The position numbers and the translations under genes were made by a program. From NCBI GenBank assembly GCA_027924585.1, contig BSBM01000320.1, positions 997,501-1,061,500 of the forward strand: a stretch of 64,000 nucleotides of DNA. Reading direction: 5' to 3'. Positions 1 through 12,187 of this stretch are shown in pieces. The notes below the pieces were generated by a model. It saw only the letters and a list, made by a program, of their open reading frames with translations, was not told the DNA's origin and searched no databases. This DNA is from Larix kaempferi (lineage: Eukaryota > Streptophyta > Pinopsida > Pinales > Pinaceae). Within the stretch, counting starts at the first letter, position 1. Each line of letters opens with the position of its first letter.

Positions 1-819
1 TAAGAGTTCAACTCTTAGTTATTAAGGTGGGCTTCAACTATCCCAATTTAAAACTCCGAGTCGATTCTCCATAGGAGAAACCGCTACTTCAGAAAAGCAC
101 AGTACATAAATAACACATGGCCTAATACTCTTCGTGAGGGCTACTCCCTTTTATGAAACCGCAATATTATATAAAAGAAAAATATAAATGTATTGTTTTC
201 CCTTGAGAGAAGCCTCTCATTTTGGCAGTGCAAGCTATATAATAAAATGATGAGGTCATCAATCTATAGAAAAGATCGCCCTTTTTTATTACTACAATGT
301 AATCACCCTACAATATGAATAAAGAAAACAAGACAGTAAACTTGTTTGAAGGAACTTTAAGAAGAAATAACAATTATGTTAGTTCTAAAAGGGAAAATGG
401 TATCCAAACCAAAACCAGTGGATTGGCTTTCTTTTATCACACAATGCCCATAAAAACCTAACCCTAATAAAACAAATTTATGAGCTGGCACTTTTTTGGA
501 AAGAGGCTGGCCATTCGATACATGCAATAGTCAAATGATAGGGATGCCCTCCTATTGTGAGAGCGACTACCCATTGCAACACCAGTCAGTCAATTCCATG
601 CAAGATATTGATCACTAAGGGAATCACCTAGTTCTTTGGCGTCAAAATAAAATAACACGACAGTCATTTTATATAAACTTCTATAACTTTTTATAAATAG
701 TAAATGGTTTATGAATAAATATTGTCAATTTAGAATTTAAACTTTGAACTAACCATAAATCAAATTACCTAAACTACATTAAAAATAATATATTTCAAAA
801 ATTTACACAATTTTCTATT
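1..819. other. AT-rich sequence without recognisable gene
   Basis: No long reading frame, repeat partner or element terminus was recognised here. The first 17 bases form a perfect inverted repeat (8-bp arms, 1-base loop), which is short enough to be chance. The segment is probably decayed intergenic DNA. Confidence 0.5.
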
Positions 820-1140
820 TCAGGCTCATAGATTATTTAGGGTTATAAAGTCCCTACTTCTATGCGATTCAGAGTAATTCAACCCCATGTCAAAGGCTAA
901 TTCTAAGTGATGGTAGAAATTGAATTGCTTTTTTAATGACATTCAAACTTTTTTGTACAGGAATATCGACGATTTAATACCGTTTGATTCTAACGGTCAT
1001 CTTCATCCAATGGCTGCAGTAAACTACGCTGCCAGAATGAGGATCTGTAGAGATTCAGGCGGCGGACGAGGATCCATAGAGATTCTACTTGGAAGTTGGA
1101 GGTGAGTACAAAGGCGGTTCATTGCGGTAAGATGATTTTA
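820..1140 (+). repeat. Dispersed repeat, copy 1 (partner at 17679-18370)
   Basis: This stretch is recognisably similar to 17679-18370. Shared pieces include the words around 'catagattattta', 'agaaattgaattg', 'aacggtcat' and 'gtagagattcaggcgg', in the same order. The partner is longer because it carries a 123-bp internal tandem duplication and an extra block at about 18000-18270. It reads like exon/intron-scale gene-derived sequence (a GC-richer piece between AT-rich pieces), but I recognise no protein. Both copies lie outside the inverted element at 3880-17656, one on each side. Confidence 0.55.
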
Positions 1141-1199
1141 TTAGTTTGAAATATTTAAAAGAACAGAGGGGCATTAGTATGAACATGATTTTATTAGTT

Positions 1200-3380
1200 T
1201 TGATTTATTTTCTTCTTAGTTACTACATGATGAGTGGGCCTAAATGACCTACACCTTAGGTTCCTCGATATTGATGTGACGGGTCATTACTACATGACAC
1301 CAAAAATGCATTGTGCTGCAATACGCTACATGTAAGATGTGATATAGCAGTGGCGGCGATCTAGTAGTTGAGGTGTTTCATGAGGGCTGGGCATAATCCT
1401 AGGAGCATGTGGTCCTCTCAATCGGAATATTTCTAGTTGTTGGTCTCCGTTGTGTGGATAAGGGATTTCTTAGTTATGGGATTAATGAAAAATCTAACAA
1501 TAGTTTGGATTTTCCTCAAGTTTAATGTTTGTTTGTGGATTTGGTTTAGGGTTTTTTTATATTTAAGTTTTCTATATGATTATTTTTTTTGCTTATTTGT
1601 TTAAAGCTTTTCTTCCATTATAATGAAATATAGAAAATTTACATATAAAAAAAATATATATATTTTTTAATTATGATCCTTTGAAATTTAACTTTTATTT
1701 ATTAAATCCAAAAAATTATAAAAGTAAATTAAGAAAATTATTGAAGGATTGATTGGAACGAGGAGTGGGAATCTTATTTGGTTGTGAAGATGAGCTTTCC
1801 TTCGAGCTTCAATCGCTAATCACTGCCGGAATCCGTGGAAATGGGGAGAAATGAGAAAGAAATGGCTTGTGGGCCTTTTCTTGAATACATAGAAGAATAC
1901 TTGTATTTTAGGAGTGCGTGCACATTTTAAAAATTCATGTATGTTCTTTTCATCTAAACCAAGAACGTATACATGTTTTTGTTAGCATGTATGTGTTTTT
2001 AAATATTACGATTGCATTTTTGTTGCAACGAAAGTATGTACAATCTTTGTGTGGGCACCCATAAACCAATTTGGTGTTTGTCTTGGACATGACTTTTAGA
2101 TTATTATTATTAATTATAATTTAAATGGTACTAATGGTTAAGAACATATGTTTTCCCTAAAATTAGATTATTATTAAGTATAGCATCAGTGGGCTTAATG
2201 GTTAAGAACACGTGTTTTTTCCTAAAAAATCATATAGTCAAATTAAAAATATTATTAACATTATAATTAGCACTATCATTATCATCATTATTACTATATG
2301 TCATTTCATCAATTTTAACATATCATAAAGTTAAAAAAAATTATATATTAAAAAATAAAATAAAATATTAAATTAATAAATAAAACTTATAAATTTTTTT
2401 AAAGGATTCAAAATAATTTAAAAATGTGATAAAATCTTTTGTTCCTATCATCAAAGCAATTTAAAAATATTATAAAACATTGTGTTACTAATAAATGTTT
2501 AAAACAGTTTGACTACTAACCCTTGCAAATGTTATATTCTATGTTTATAAAATATTTGTATTTTTCTTAGATATGTTCAGGTTTACTTTTAAAATAAATA
2601 TATTGGAACAAATTCTATGTTTTTTAGGTTTTTATTTATTTATGGTTTGTATTTAAAAAGAATTATTTTCCCTTGGGTCTTAACTTAATAAAGTTATTTA
2701 TATATGGTTTGTATTTAGAAAGAATTATTTTCCCTTATGTTTTAATTTAATAAAGTTGTTTACATAAATTTAATTATTTGGTATGTTGATTTTTTAAATT
2801 TATTTTTAAACAATAAAAATGAAGTATAATAAACTTTTATCAAATTATTTGACATGTAGCTTTTTTTATCTATGCATCATATGGAAAAATTGAGTATAAT
2901 ACAATTTTATGAAAATAATATTGTTAAGTTTGATATCTTTAAAAGAATGGAGGAACATTGGTATCAACATGCTTGGATTAGTTTTGAATTTTTTTTAATA
3001 ATTATTAAGAATTTTTGAAAGTGTCCTTAAGTTTTAAAAAAAGTTATATATTAAATCATTAATAGTTATGAAACTAATATTATATTTATAAATAAATTTA
3101 AGAAAAGAATTTATTATCTAATTTTATATGATAACACACTTGAATAAATTAATTCTTACCAATCAAGATTATTATAAATAAACTAAGAAAATAATTATAT
3201 TATCCAATTTTATATAATAATAATACACATGAAAAAGCTAAAATTTAAAAATATTTAGATATAAATTTCTATTTCCATTTAAAATGAACCAAGATTATGA
3301 TAAATAAATTTAAGAAAATAATATATTATCCAATTTTATATATACTTGTTTGAAGAAGATCAAACTGTTATTTAATGATT
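1200..3380. repeat. AT-rich dispersed repeat family A, copy 1
   Basis: The first part (about 1200-2850) is similar over long stretches to 41860-43800, including 'aaaaatctaacaatagtttg', 'cttcaatcgctaatcac' and 'tggaaatggggagaaatga'. The part from about 2400 to 3380 resembles 22258-22640, 24330-25340 and 41200-41790. At 3060-3350 it carries three degenerate copies of the 126-bp reverse-transcriptase-like module described at 41471-41780, here full of stop codons. A (TA)n run lies at about 3441-3460. It is probably a decayed non-LTR retrotransposon or a repeat that captured part of one. Confidence 0.6.
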
Positions 3381-3869
3381 TAATGGAAGTAACAACTTGG
3401 AAAATATTTTCCCACGAAAAGATTAACCAAGAAAAAATGATATATATATATATATATATTTTAAAAAAATGATCTATTTAATTTAGAAAGATATACTTTA
3501 ATTTAACATATTTTTTATAAACATAGACCTAAATCACAACTTTTTTTTATTGAAAATAAAGTTTAAATTTTAAGATGTTTTAGTTTGATAGATTTATAAC
3601 CATTAGGCATCATCTAACGTTTAGGGTTGGTGGAATTTTTTTTTTTAACATTGTGTCTGTGAATGGTTTTTCATTAAGAATCTCTCCCCATAGATTGTTT
3701 TCAATTGAAAATAGAACCATTCTACAATCTAACCTTTAGAGTAGAAAGTTTTAAAGTTGCGACGAGTGCTCTTTTCTTCTTAGTCTTTCATTTTCGGGGT
3801 CTAAATTAATGCGCTCTCTTTTATACTCTTGTCTGGTAAATTCTCATTAAAAAATTTCGCATTTTTCCA
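3381..3869. other. AT-rich flank of the inverted element
   Basis: No gene or repeat partner was recognised. It ends immediately before the 10-bp target duplication of the element that starts at 3880. Confidence 0.4.
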
Positions 3870-3879
3870 TTTCACGAGG
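3870..3879. repeat. 10-bp target site duplication, left copy
   Basis: TTTCACGAGG directly abuts the left terminus at 3880 and is repeated exactly at 17657-17666 in the same orientation, directly abutting the right terminus. Confidence 0.8.
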
Positions 3880-4242
3880 GGAAGAGTCTAACCCTTCGAC
3901 GTTTTACCCAAACGTCCGTCTCCTCCGTCCCCTCCCGTCAACGGCACCCAGACGTCTACCTTCTCCGGTGATCGTCTATTAAATTTTTCTCCCGGCCGTC
4001 CGTTCACCCTCCGTCGGTCCCTCCTTCCTTGGGCGCTGTTGACGATGGCTGACAATGCCAGTACCATTCAATGTGATGCGATCTCGAGTCAGCAGGCTGC
4101 GGCCATCCATTATACACCTTGAATGTGCTATACCCCATGCCATGATATGGTTCCATGCGGGCTGTATATATCACCATGCATCCTAACTTTGAAATTTGTT
4201 GGTGGAGGGAGACTTCCCTCCCTGGCTCTATGAATTCTGAAT

Positions 4243-5421
4243 TTGTTGGTGGAGGAAGACTTCCCTCCCAATGGGGAGCAAGTCGCAGTGAAAAAACTTA
4301 GGCGGATAGGCTATTCAAATGATCATGGTTTTTCTGCAGAGATCAATACCCTCGGCAGAATCCGCCATCGACACGTACTCAGATTGCTGGCGTTCTACTC
4401 CAACGATGAGAATAATCTTCTGGTGTATGAATATATGCCTAACGGAAGCCTGGGGAAATTGCTTCATGGAAACAATGGCGGACAATTGGATTGGAACACC
4501 AGATACAAAATTGCAGTAGGAGCTGCAGAGGGGTTATGCTATCTTCACCATGACTGTGGGCTACCTATCCTTCATCGTGACGTGAAATCCAACAATATTC
4601 TTTTGGACTCCAACTTTGAAGCTCATGTTGCAAATTTCGGCTTAGCCAAACTGTTGCATCATTCGGGTACCTCGGAATGGATGTCTTCAGTTGCAGGTAC
4701 CTTTGGCTACATAGCTCCAGGTAAAGTGTTGTTTCATCTTTTCTTTGTAGAGGGTTTCCATGTAAATTGTTGGGCGCATAAAGTAGTGGATAGCCAGTGT
4801 TTGTAGAGGAAGCTTTCTAAACCCTGTAGGAAGAGTTGTTCTGTTATGTTATGGTCGATCGATTGTTGTCAATTGTAAACCCTGTAGGAAGAGCTGTTCT
4901 GTTCATCATTTATTTAAGATATTCAGAGCTGATCGAAGGAGGGAAATCTGTGTAATAGAGAGAAAAGGCAGAGCAACTCTGCATCATAAAAGCAAAGATG
5001 TAGGAGTGAGAAGTGCTAATAGTATTATTATTTATTGTTTTGCTGTGATTGTGAGTGGCCCTTGCTCTAACATACCATTTAACACGAATTTACAGAGTAT
5101 GCATACACATTGAAAGTTTGCCAGAAAAGCGATGTATACAGCTTCGGAGTGGTTCTGCTTGAGCTGATCACTGGCAAAAAGTCAGTGGGTGAATGTGAAT
5201 ATGAAGAAGGCATAAGCATCGCAGGGTGGGTGAAGAAGATGACCAATGGAAACAGAGAAGAAGTAGTGAAGATTATTGATCCTAAGCTGAGCAGCGTTCC
5301 AGTGGAAGAGGCCATGCATATGTTCTTAGTGGCCCTGCTCTGTGTACAACAGCAGAGTGTCCGAAGGCCCAGTATGCGCGAGGTAGTCGGAATGCTCACA
5401 TACTTCAAGCCCAGCCAATAA
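4243..5421 (+). pseudogene. Captured CLV1/BAM-type LRR receptor kinase fragment (left arm)
   Basis: Only the cytoplasmic kinase domain of a plant LRR-XI receptor kinase (CLAVATA1/BAM group, cell-surface peptide signalling) is present. Exon 1 is 4243-4720, the GT-AG intron is 4721-5095, and exon 2 is 5096-5421, ending in TAA. Joining the exons restores the APE/EYAYT segment. Visible motifs are the VAVKK lysine (about residue 16 from 4243), HRDVKSNN in the catalytic loop, and SDVYSFG after the intron. The Mg-binding DFG is changed to NFG (HVANFGLAK), which should abolish or cripple catalysis. The glycine loop, transmembrane segment and LRR ectodomain are missing, and no ATG opens the frame: the reading frame begins in repeated sequence with TTG. 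The fragment ends at the normal receptor kinase C-terminus (YFKPSQ). I infer capture by the surrounding element, not an active receptor. Confidence 0.85.
4721..5095 (+). other. Retained intron within captured kinase
   Basis: GT at 4721-4722 and AG at 5094-5095. Splicing joins CCAG to AGTATGC, recreating Pro-Glu-Tyr of the APE motif. Retention of the intron shows that genomic DNA was captured, not a processed transcript. The mirror copy at 16432-16806 has the same length. The intron contains a repeated 'aaccctgtaggaagag' phrase (about 4819 and 4877). Confidence 0.8.
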
Positions 5422-5816
5422 TTTTCACATTTACATATGCCGGGGAGGGAAACGAATCCAACAAGCCACAAAAATTCCAGGGAAGATGCAGGGTATAATA
5501 CCAGTGTAAAAACAGCTGTCAAGCGTTTCATTACAGTTTGGTCCCCCTTGCTTAATCAGACCGGTATTGGATTGATCAATAAAAGACACTGCCATTTTCC
5601 ACGAAAGTGTATAAACCGCAAATAATGATCCCTGTGTTAAAAAAATCCGGATATCGTGGGATATTAACGTATTATTGTTTATAGAGACACATGTGGATGG
5701 TTTTGGTACATAAAATCCTTCAATATATATATAAAATAATAAATGAGTTTATCATAATTATTGTGCAAACAATTGCGTTGGAAGTGGAATCATTATGATA
5801 ACGCTGAAATGCTAGA

Positions 5817-6135
5817 AGTTTTCTTTTTCTGCCGTGTCACATTTGCAGCAGCAAATATTCATTGGTTTAAACTCTTGGCTGTAGAACATAAGTGTTTATG
5901 AAGGTTCATAATTTAGGATTAGGGAGACACAAAATGATTAATTTACACATAATTATTTCTTCAATACACACTGTTCTTACACGAGTTTGAATACATTGTA
6001 TATAAATTAAAAATCAACATTGCCTTAATATTTTAAAAGATTTCTTAAATTAAAAGTTACAATTTTTAATATCCAAAATGATTTGTAGTCTATTCTTGCA
6101 ATATCAAAATGATTTGTGCTGGATTCTTGCAATTT
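5817..6135. other. Interior of the inverted element, no gene seen
   Basis: AT-rich sequence just inside the left arm. A short imperfect repeat ('caaaatgatttgt') occurs at about 6077 and 6106. No coding signal is recognised. Confidence 0.4.
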
Positions 6136-6341
6136 GCAAAAAACATTATGGAACAATGTAACCGAACATTTTGATAAACCCTTTGTTTTAGGTAACAATT
6201 ACTCACCTAACAAAGTTAAATAAATAAGTTAATAATTGCAAAAAACATTATGGAACAATGTAACCGAACATTTTGATAAACCCTTTGTTTTAGATAATAA
6301 TTACTCACCTAACAAAGTTAAATAAATAAGCTAATAATTTA
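6135..6341. repeat. 102-bp tandem duplication
   Basis: Two almost identical units, with starts at about 6135 and 6237, contain 'aacaatgtaaccgaacattt' and 'actcacctaacaaag'. They differ at only a few bases, so the duplication is recent compared with most repeats in the window. Confidence 0.8.
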
Positions 6342-6950
6342 ACTCAAGTATTAGTTACCAAATATTCAAAATAATATAAAAAAAGAAAAAATTGAGGTTT
6401 GTATATTTGGAATTCTATTATAAAAGTTTGAGGTTTACAATTTTGAAATTGGGTTTCTTTTTAAATCTCAAAATAATATAATTTTTTTAAGAGTTTTTAA
6501 TTAACTTATATTAATAATTATTTAATTAAGTGTAAACCCAACTTTTTTATTTCTTTTTATGGTATATTTTTACTAACAATAATGAAGAAAATAAATACTT
6601 TCAACAATCAATTAAATTATTTTTTCGAACATTAAATTAATTTTTTTATTTTCTAAAAGAAAAATTAACTGAAATTATAATAATATAAAATGATTGAGCA
6701 ACATTTTCTATATAAACCTAGAATCAATCTCTTCATTAATTGAAAAACTAAAACTAAAAAACTTCATTGTTGAGGATTTTATAATTCTAATATTTTAATT
6801 TCTAAAGTCAAAATTAAAATGAATATAAATCTATGCTATGTTAGTATTATTTAATAAATTTACGAAAATGATTGTATTATTGGATTGCATTTGTTTATAT
6901 ATTTATCTCATAAACACATTTTTCCAAATAGAAATTGTAGTTAGCATGTT
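6342..6950. other. AT-rich interior sequence, no gene seen
   Basis: Very AT-rich, without recognised repeat partner or reading frame. Confidence 0.35.
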
Positions 6951-7260
6951 GGAAGAGTCTAACCATTCGACGATTTCGCCTTGTCAGCGACCGTCGAATG
7001 GTTAAACTCCGATGATCCCATCCCGATCTCTGACAGGAGTAGTCTCGTCGACTGACAGGATTAGTCGCGACTGTCAACAGCTCTGCAGGCCGAGTCTGCT
7101 GCAGGGTCTGACATACTTTCAAGCTCCGTCAATCACAAGAACTTTACGATCAAAGCAGAGATACCAGCCATCCACTGGACACATCTATCATGCATGAAAC
7201 ATTATGCAATGCAGGATGCTCATACCATGGCATGCCATCACATGGAAAGCTGTCATCCAC
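6951..7260 (+). repeat. Orphan terminus related to the inverted element's ends
   Basis: Starts GGAAGAGTCTAACCATTCG, the same terminal sequence as at 3880 with one substitution. The first 60 bases are nearly palindromic: CTAACCATTCGACG near 6959 pairs with CGTCGAATGGTTA near 6989. The following GC-richer part (about 7080-7260) resembles the left arm around 4070-4150, with 'gccatccac', cat-rich words and 'ccatggcatgcc'. No matching right end or target duplication was found. It looks like the end of a second, older family member caught inside the larger element. Confidence 0.55.
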
Positions 7261-8300
7261 CAGTTGTAACTCTTGAATTTTGAATTGCCCGCCAAAACTT
7301 TCTCAAATTTGAATTTTGACCTGCCCGTTAAAAATTTTGATCTTCCCACCTTTCATTCGGTCCCTCTTCACTCAATTGAGGCAAAGAACAAGCTTCCACG
7401 CAGTAACGACAGACATCCCTTTCCATTCAGCCCCTCTTCACACAACTGAGGCAAAGAACAAGCTTCCAGGTGGTAAATTTACAAGTTGATGATCCATCTC
7501 CTGGCCTTTAACCCCTTACCAGCCTCCCTTTCCGCAACCCGAGCTGTTGTGAGCTCCAAAGCAAATTTTCGCTCGTTCAAAGCAAATCCCTAGGGTTACA
7601 AAGTTACAGGGTTATAGAAGCAAATCCCAAGATTGCACTCCGGGCTCATCAAATACAGGAGGTTGCGGTGGGATTGGAAGCCAGCGTTGAAGAAACTGAA
7701 CGAGTCGAGATGAGGCTTCTTTCATTTCCTCCATTCCAGTGGATTTGCAGGCCTTCATCCAAAGGCACAATAATGCAGGCAATCAGTCTGAGTGCAGGGT
7801 TTGGTTGTTTTGGGTTGGATTCCTCAATCACGAATCTTAGGGCATCCTGCTATGGGTGGACATCCTGCTACGAGTGGACATGTGAGCCATTGCGGTTGGA
7901 ACTCCACGTTGGAGAGCATCGGGCAAGGAGTCCCCATGTTGGCCTAGCCCTTCCAATGTGATCACCTCTTAAAGGAGAAGCTACCGGTGGAGAGATTGGG
8001 AATGGCGGAGGGGATTCAGCGAGAGGAGAATGAGAATGGAGTGTTTGTGGTGAAGAGAGGCGATGGAGAGAGCGGCCAAGTTGATAATCAAGTGAAAGAG
8101 AGATGAGAAGGGCATTGCAATTGAAAGAAGGTGCAGAGATAGGAACACAGTACGGTGGGTCTTCTTTTAAAAATCTGGATAGACTTGCATTGTTGATATG
8201 TAACAAATCTATTTGATTTAGATTTTTGGGTTACAAGATCCAGGACATTCTCTCTCACACGCGATCGTTCTCCCCATTAAGAGGTCCGCCGAGAAAGATT
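7261..8300 (+). other. GC-richer block, possible captured gene or UTR fragment
   Basis: This block is distinctly less AT-rich than its surroundings. It contains a 70-bp imperfect tandem duplication (7350-7470, 'gaggcaaagaacaagcttcca' region) and a 97-residue open frame at 7668-7961 with no similarity I recognise. It follows directly on the orphan terminus at 6951, the position expected for a fragment captured by a Pack-MULE-type element. No domain or splice structure could be assigned. Confidence 0.3.
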
Positions 8301-9620
8301 TGGGTTTGAGAAAAAACTAGAAATTTGCAAGCAAGATATAGTTTTAAATTTTCAGTTATTTCAATGTTTCCTTCTCTGCAATTAATATCTTAAAATCAAA
8401 TCTGTATGATTGGAATGTTAAATCATGTATCAGTTTTTGAACTCTGCTAATTTTATTTGGTATAAACAAATCGACAGTCAGTATGTTAGTGATAATCCTT
8501 GTAATATATTTTTTTAAATCCTAATTTAAATGGAATTTTATTTCACGGTTTTTTGCTTGAATTCAAAAAATGGTAGAGCAATAGTCTAGTGAGTTGGCGT
8601 GCCAATAAAAAATGGCGTTCTATTGAGCTGGTAGATTGGAGGCTTTTGATTGGATCCAATTCAAACAAATCCAAATCTGCAAATGCATGGACGATGTGGT
8701 TGGATGATGCAATAATCAAGGTGATACAAAATATCAGTGGGAAAGTAAAACTGATCATCAGTCTGGTGATGACAACAAATCTACAGTTTTCTTTTTATAA
8801 TAAATTCATGGCGGTTCACTGCTTAATCTCTAGAACAATAGCATGACTTTCCCCTTGAAATCAATGCAATTAATTGAATTATTTACACAACTTTTGCATG
8901 ATAGTTTCTCCCACATTGATAGGTATTTTCCTGCATAATGGAAATCTCGTAACATGGCATCAATATGGAAAACCATAACAAAGTCACCAAACGATTTAAC
9001 CCTTGCAAATGGTTCAATCGAATGACGTGGTGGACTTGTGGTAGGTCAATTTGAAATTTGCAACTTTGTGGTGGATGACATCTCAAAACAAAAAAGCAAT
9101 AATCTCAAACTACTATCAGAAACGATGAGATCATACCATCCCATAAGTGTGAAAGACTTAATTATTTTCAACATAAATGCAATCAAAGAAGTGGAAGAAT
9201 TAATTATTTTCAACATAAATGCACTCAAAGACGTTTACATTAAACTTTGAATTTATATAAAATACCTTTTATAAATTTTCTATTGACAACCAAAAATGAA
9301 TCAACCACTTCAAAGAGAAAAACCAAAATTAAAGTATTATAATCTCAATCAAACAAAGGTTTTTAATATACATAAGTGAATAAAATCCTTAGCAATTCTT
9401 ACTCAAGACCTTCTTAGGCATAATAAATTTAGTTGTATGTGAATGAGTGATATATGTTTTAATAGAGGTTTTCTGAAAAAAGGAAAAAAAATGTAATGAG
9501 TATTTGAATATTCAAAACTATATTCATCAATTGGTAAACAATTTGATTATAAGATGTATGGTGAAACTTTGAGAACAATTATGTAAGTAAAGAATTTGCA
9601 AACTTTGATGTTTTCCTAAA
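8301..9620. other. Interior sequence, one short tandem repeat, no gene
   Basis: Contains a 42-bp tandem duplication with 'taattattttcaacataaat' at 9159 and 9201. Short open frames on both strands show no recognisable product. Confidence 0.4.
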
Positions 9621-12187
9621 TTTTCCCAACAGGAACTATGCCTGTTAGGAACTTTTCCCAACAGGAACTGTGCCTGTTATGAACTTTTCCCAACAGGAAC
9701 TATGCCTGTTAGGAACTTTTCCCAGCAGGAACTGTGCCTGACAGGAACTTTGTTCGATAGGAACTTTAATGCTACCATTGATAGAAACTTTTCCCAAGAG
9801 GAACTATGCCTATTAGGAACTGTGCCTGACAGGAAATTTTCCTTACAGAAAGTTTGCCTGACAAGAACTTTTCCCAACATAAACTGTGCATGACAGGAAC
9901 TGTGCCTATTAGGAACTTTGCCCAACAGGAACTGTGCCTCACAGGAGCTTTTCTTAACAGGAACTGTGCCTGTTAGGAACTTTTCCCAACAGGAACTGTG
10001 CATGATAGGAACTTTGCCCAACAGGAACTGTGCCTGTTAGGAACTTTTCCCAATAGGTACTGTGCCTGACAGGAACTTGCCCAACAGGAACTATGCCTGA
10101 CAGGAACTTTTCCTAACAGGAACTTTGCTTGACAGGAACTTTGCCTGACAGGAACTGTGCCTGACAGGAACTTTTCCCAACAGGAACTGTGCCTGACTGG
10201 AACTGTGCCTGACAGGAACTGTTCCCAACAGGAACTGTGCCTGACAGGAACTGTGCCCAACAAGAACTGTGCCTGACAGGAATTGTGCCCAACAGGAATT
10301 ATGCCTGACAGGAACTTTGCCCAACAGGAACTATGCCTAACAGGAATTGTGCATGACAGGAAATTTGCCCAACAGGAACTGTGCATGATAGGAACTGTGC
10401 CCGATAGGAACTGTGCCCGACAAGAACTGTGCATGACAGGAACTGTGCCCGACAGGAACTGTGCATGACAGGAACTGTGCCCCACAGGAATTGTGCCCGA
10501 CAGGAACTTTGCCCAACAGGAACTGTGCTTGACAGGAACTGTGCATGACAGGAACTTTGCCCAATAGGAACTGTGCCTGACAGGAACTATGCCTGACAGA
10601 AACTTTGCCCAACAAGAACTGTGCCCCATAGGAACTATGCCCAACAGGAACTGTGCCTGACAGGAACTTGCCCAATAGGAACTGTGCCTGAAAGGAATTA
10701 TGCCTCACAGGAACTTTGCCTGACAGGAACTTTGCTTGACAAGAACAGTGCCTGACAGGAACTGTGCTTGACAAGAACTGTGCTTGATAGGAACTTTTCC
10801 TGATAGGAACTTTGCCTAATAGGAACTGTGCCTGACAGGAACTATGCTTGATAGGAACTTTTCCTGATAGGAACTTTGCCTGATAGGAATTGTGCCTGAC
10901 AGGAACTATGCCTAACAAGAACTGTGCCTGACAGGAACTATGCCTGACAGGAATTTTTCCTGATAGGAATTGTGCCTGACAAGAATTGTGCATGACAGGA
11001 ATTTTGCCTGATAGGAATTGTGCCCCACAGGAACTGTGCCTGACAGGAACTTTGCCCAACAGGAACTGTGCCTCACAGGAAATTCGCCCAACAGGAACTG
11101 TGTCTGACAGGAACTTTTTCCAACAGGAACTGTGCCTGATAGGAACTTTTCCCAACAGGAACTGTACCTGACAGAAGCCGTGCCCAATAGGAACTTTGCC
11201 CCACAGGAACTGTGCCCGACAGGAACTGTGCCTGACAGGAACTGTGCCTGACAGGAATTGTGCCTAATAGGAACTGTGCCGGACATGAATTTTTCCTGAC
11301 AGGAACTTTATAGTTTTTCAATTATAGTCAATTCCTGTGGGGCACAGTTCCTGTCAGGCAAAATTCCTGTCAGGTACAGTTCCTATTAGGCACAGTTCCT
11401 GTCAGGCAAAATTCCTGTCAGGCACAGTTCCTGTCAGGCACAGTTCCTGTTGGGCAAGTTCCTGTTGGGAAAAGTTCCCGTCGGGCACAGTTCCTGTGGG
11501 GCACAGTTCCTGTCAGGCACAATTCCTGTTGGGCAAAGTTCCTGTCAGGCACAGTTCCTGTTGGGCAAAGTTCCTATCGGGCACAGTTTCTGTCAGGTAC
11601 AGTTCCTGTTGAGCAAAGTTCTTATCAGGCACAGTTCCTGTTGGGACTTTTCCCAACATGAACTGTGCTTGTTAGGAATTTTCCCAACAAGAACTGTGCC
11701 TAATAGGAACTTTGCCCAACAGAAACTGTGCATGACAAGAACTGTACATGATAGGAACTGTGCATGCCAGGAAAATTCATGAGGGAAATCCCTTCCAAAT
11801 GCAATAAAATTCGCATGTGATACAAATGAACTATGGCATACTACCCTCTCCAATTATATACCTTTGAACCAGCTTGAGGAAAAAGTTCCAGTGAGGCACA
11901 GTTCCTATTGGGAAAATTTCTTATCAGGCACAGTTCCTGTTGGGAAAAGTTTCTAACATGCATAGTTCCTGTTGGAAAAAGTTCCTAACAGGTAGAGTTC
12001 ATGTTGGGCAAAGTTCCTATCCGGCACAGTTCCTGTCCGGCACAGTTCCTGTCAGGCAGACTTCCTTTTGGGCAAAGTTCCTGTCAAGCACAGTTCCTGT
12101 TGGGAAAAGTTCCTAACATGCATAGTTCCTGTTGGGAAAAGTTCATAACGGGCACAGTTCCTGTTGGGAAAAGTTCCTAACATGCAC
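9621..12187. repeat. 16-bp minisatellite with orientation switches
   Basis: Tandem array of a 16-bp unit close to CAGGAACTGTGCCTGA, with variants in which 'ctgtg' becomes 'cttt' and 'ctga' becomes 'ccaa'. Units read forward from 9621 to about 11310, reversed at 11331-11647, forward again at 11648-11776, and reversed at 11880-12187, with a unique spacer at 11777-11879. Because 16 leaves remainder 1 on division by 3, three units give a 48-bp, 16-residue coding period with few stops. That explains long but meaningless open frames such as 10337-11155 on the minus strand. Adjacent inverted blocks could fold into long hairpins, for example around 11320. Confidence 0.9.

Larger units (their letters stand above)
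3880..5816 (+). repeat. Left terminal inverted repeat arm
   Basis: The arm matches the reverse complement of 15674-17656 base for base over long stretches, with scattered substitutions. Its first 200 bases are GC-rich and dense in CGTC/CCGTC motifs, unlike the AT-rich flanks. It then holds a 45-bp tandem duplication containing 'tttgttggtggagg' (about 4195 and 4241), the kinase exons and intron, and about 390 bp downstream of the stop codon. The inner boundary is at 'gaaatgctaga'. The high identity of the arms suggests a recent origin or gene conversion between them. Confidence 0.85.

Noticed and set aside
1-17. Perfect 8-bp inverted repeat at the window start
   Set aside because: Short, isolated, and expected by chance in a 64 kb window.
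9677-11853. Long Cys/Ser/Phe/Leu-rich open frames (up to 272 codons) on both strands
   Set aside because: They are produced by the 16-bp minisatellite: every three units give a 16-residue period, in several frames and both directions.
9621-12187. Possible CRISPR-like array
   Set aside because: Units are contiguous and variable with no unique spacers, and the sequence is clearly plant nuclear.
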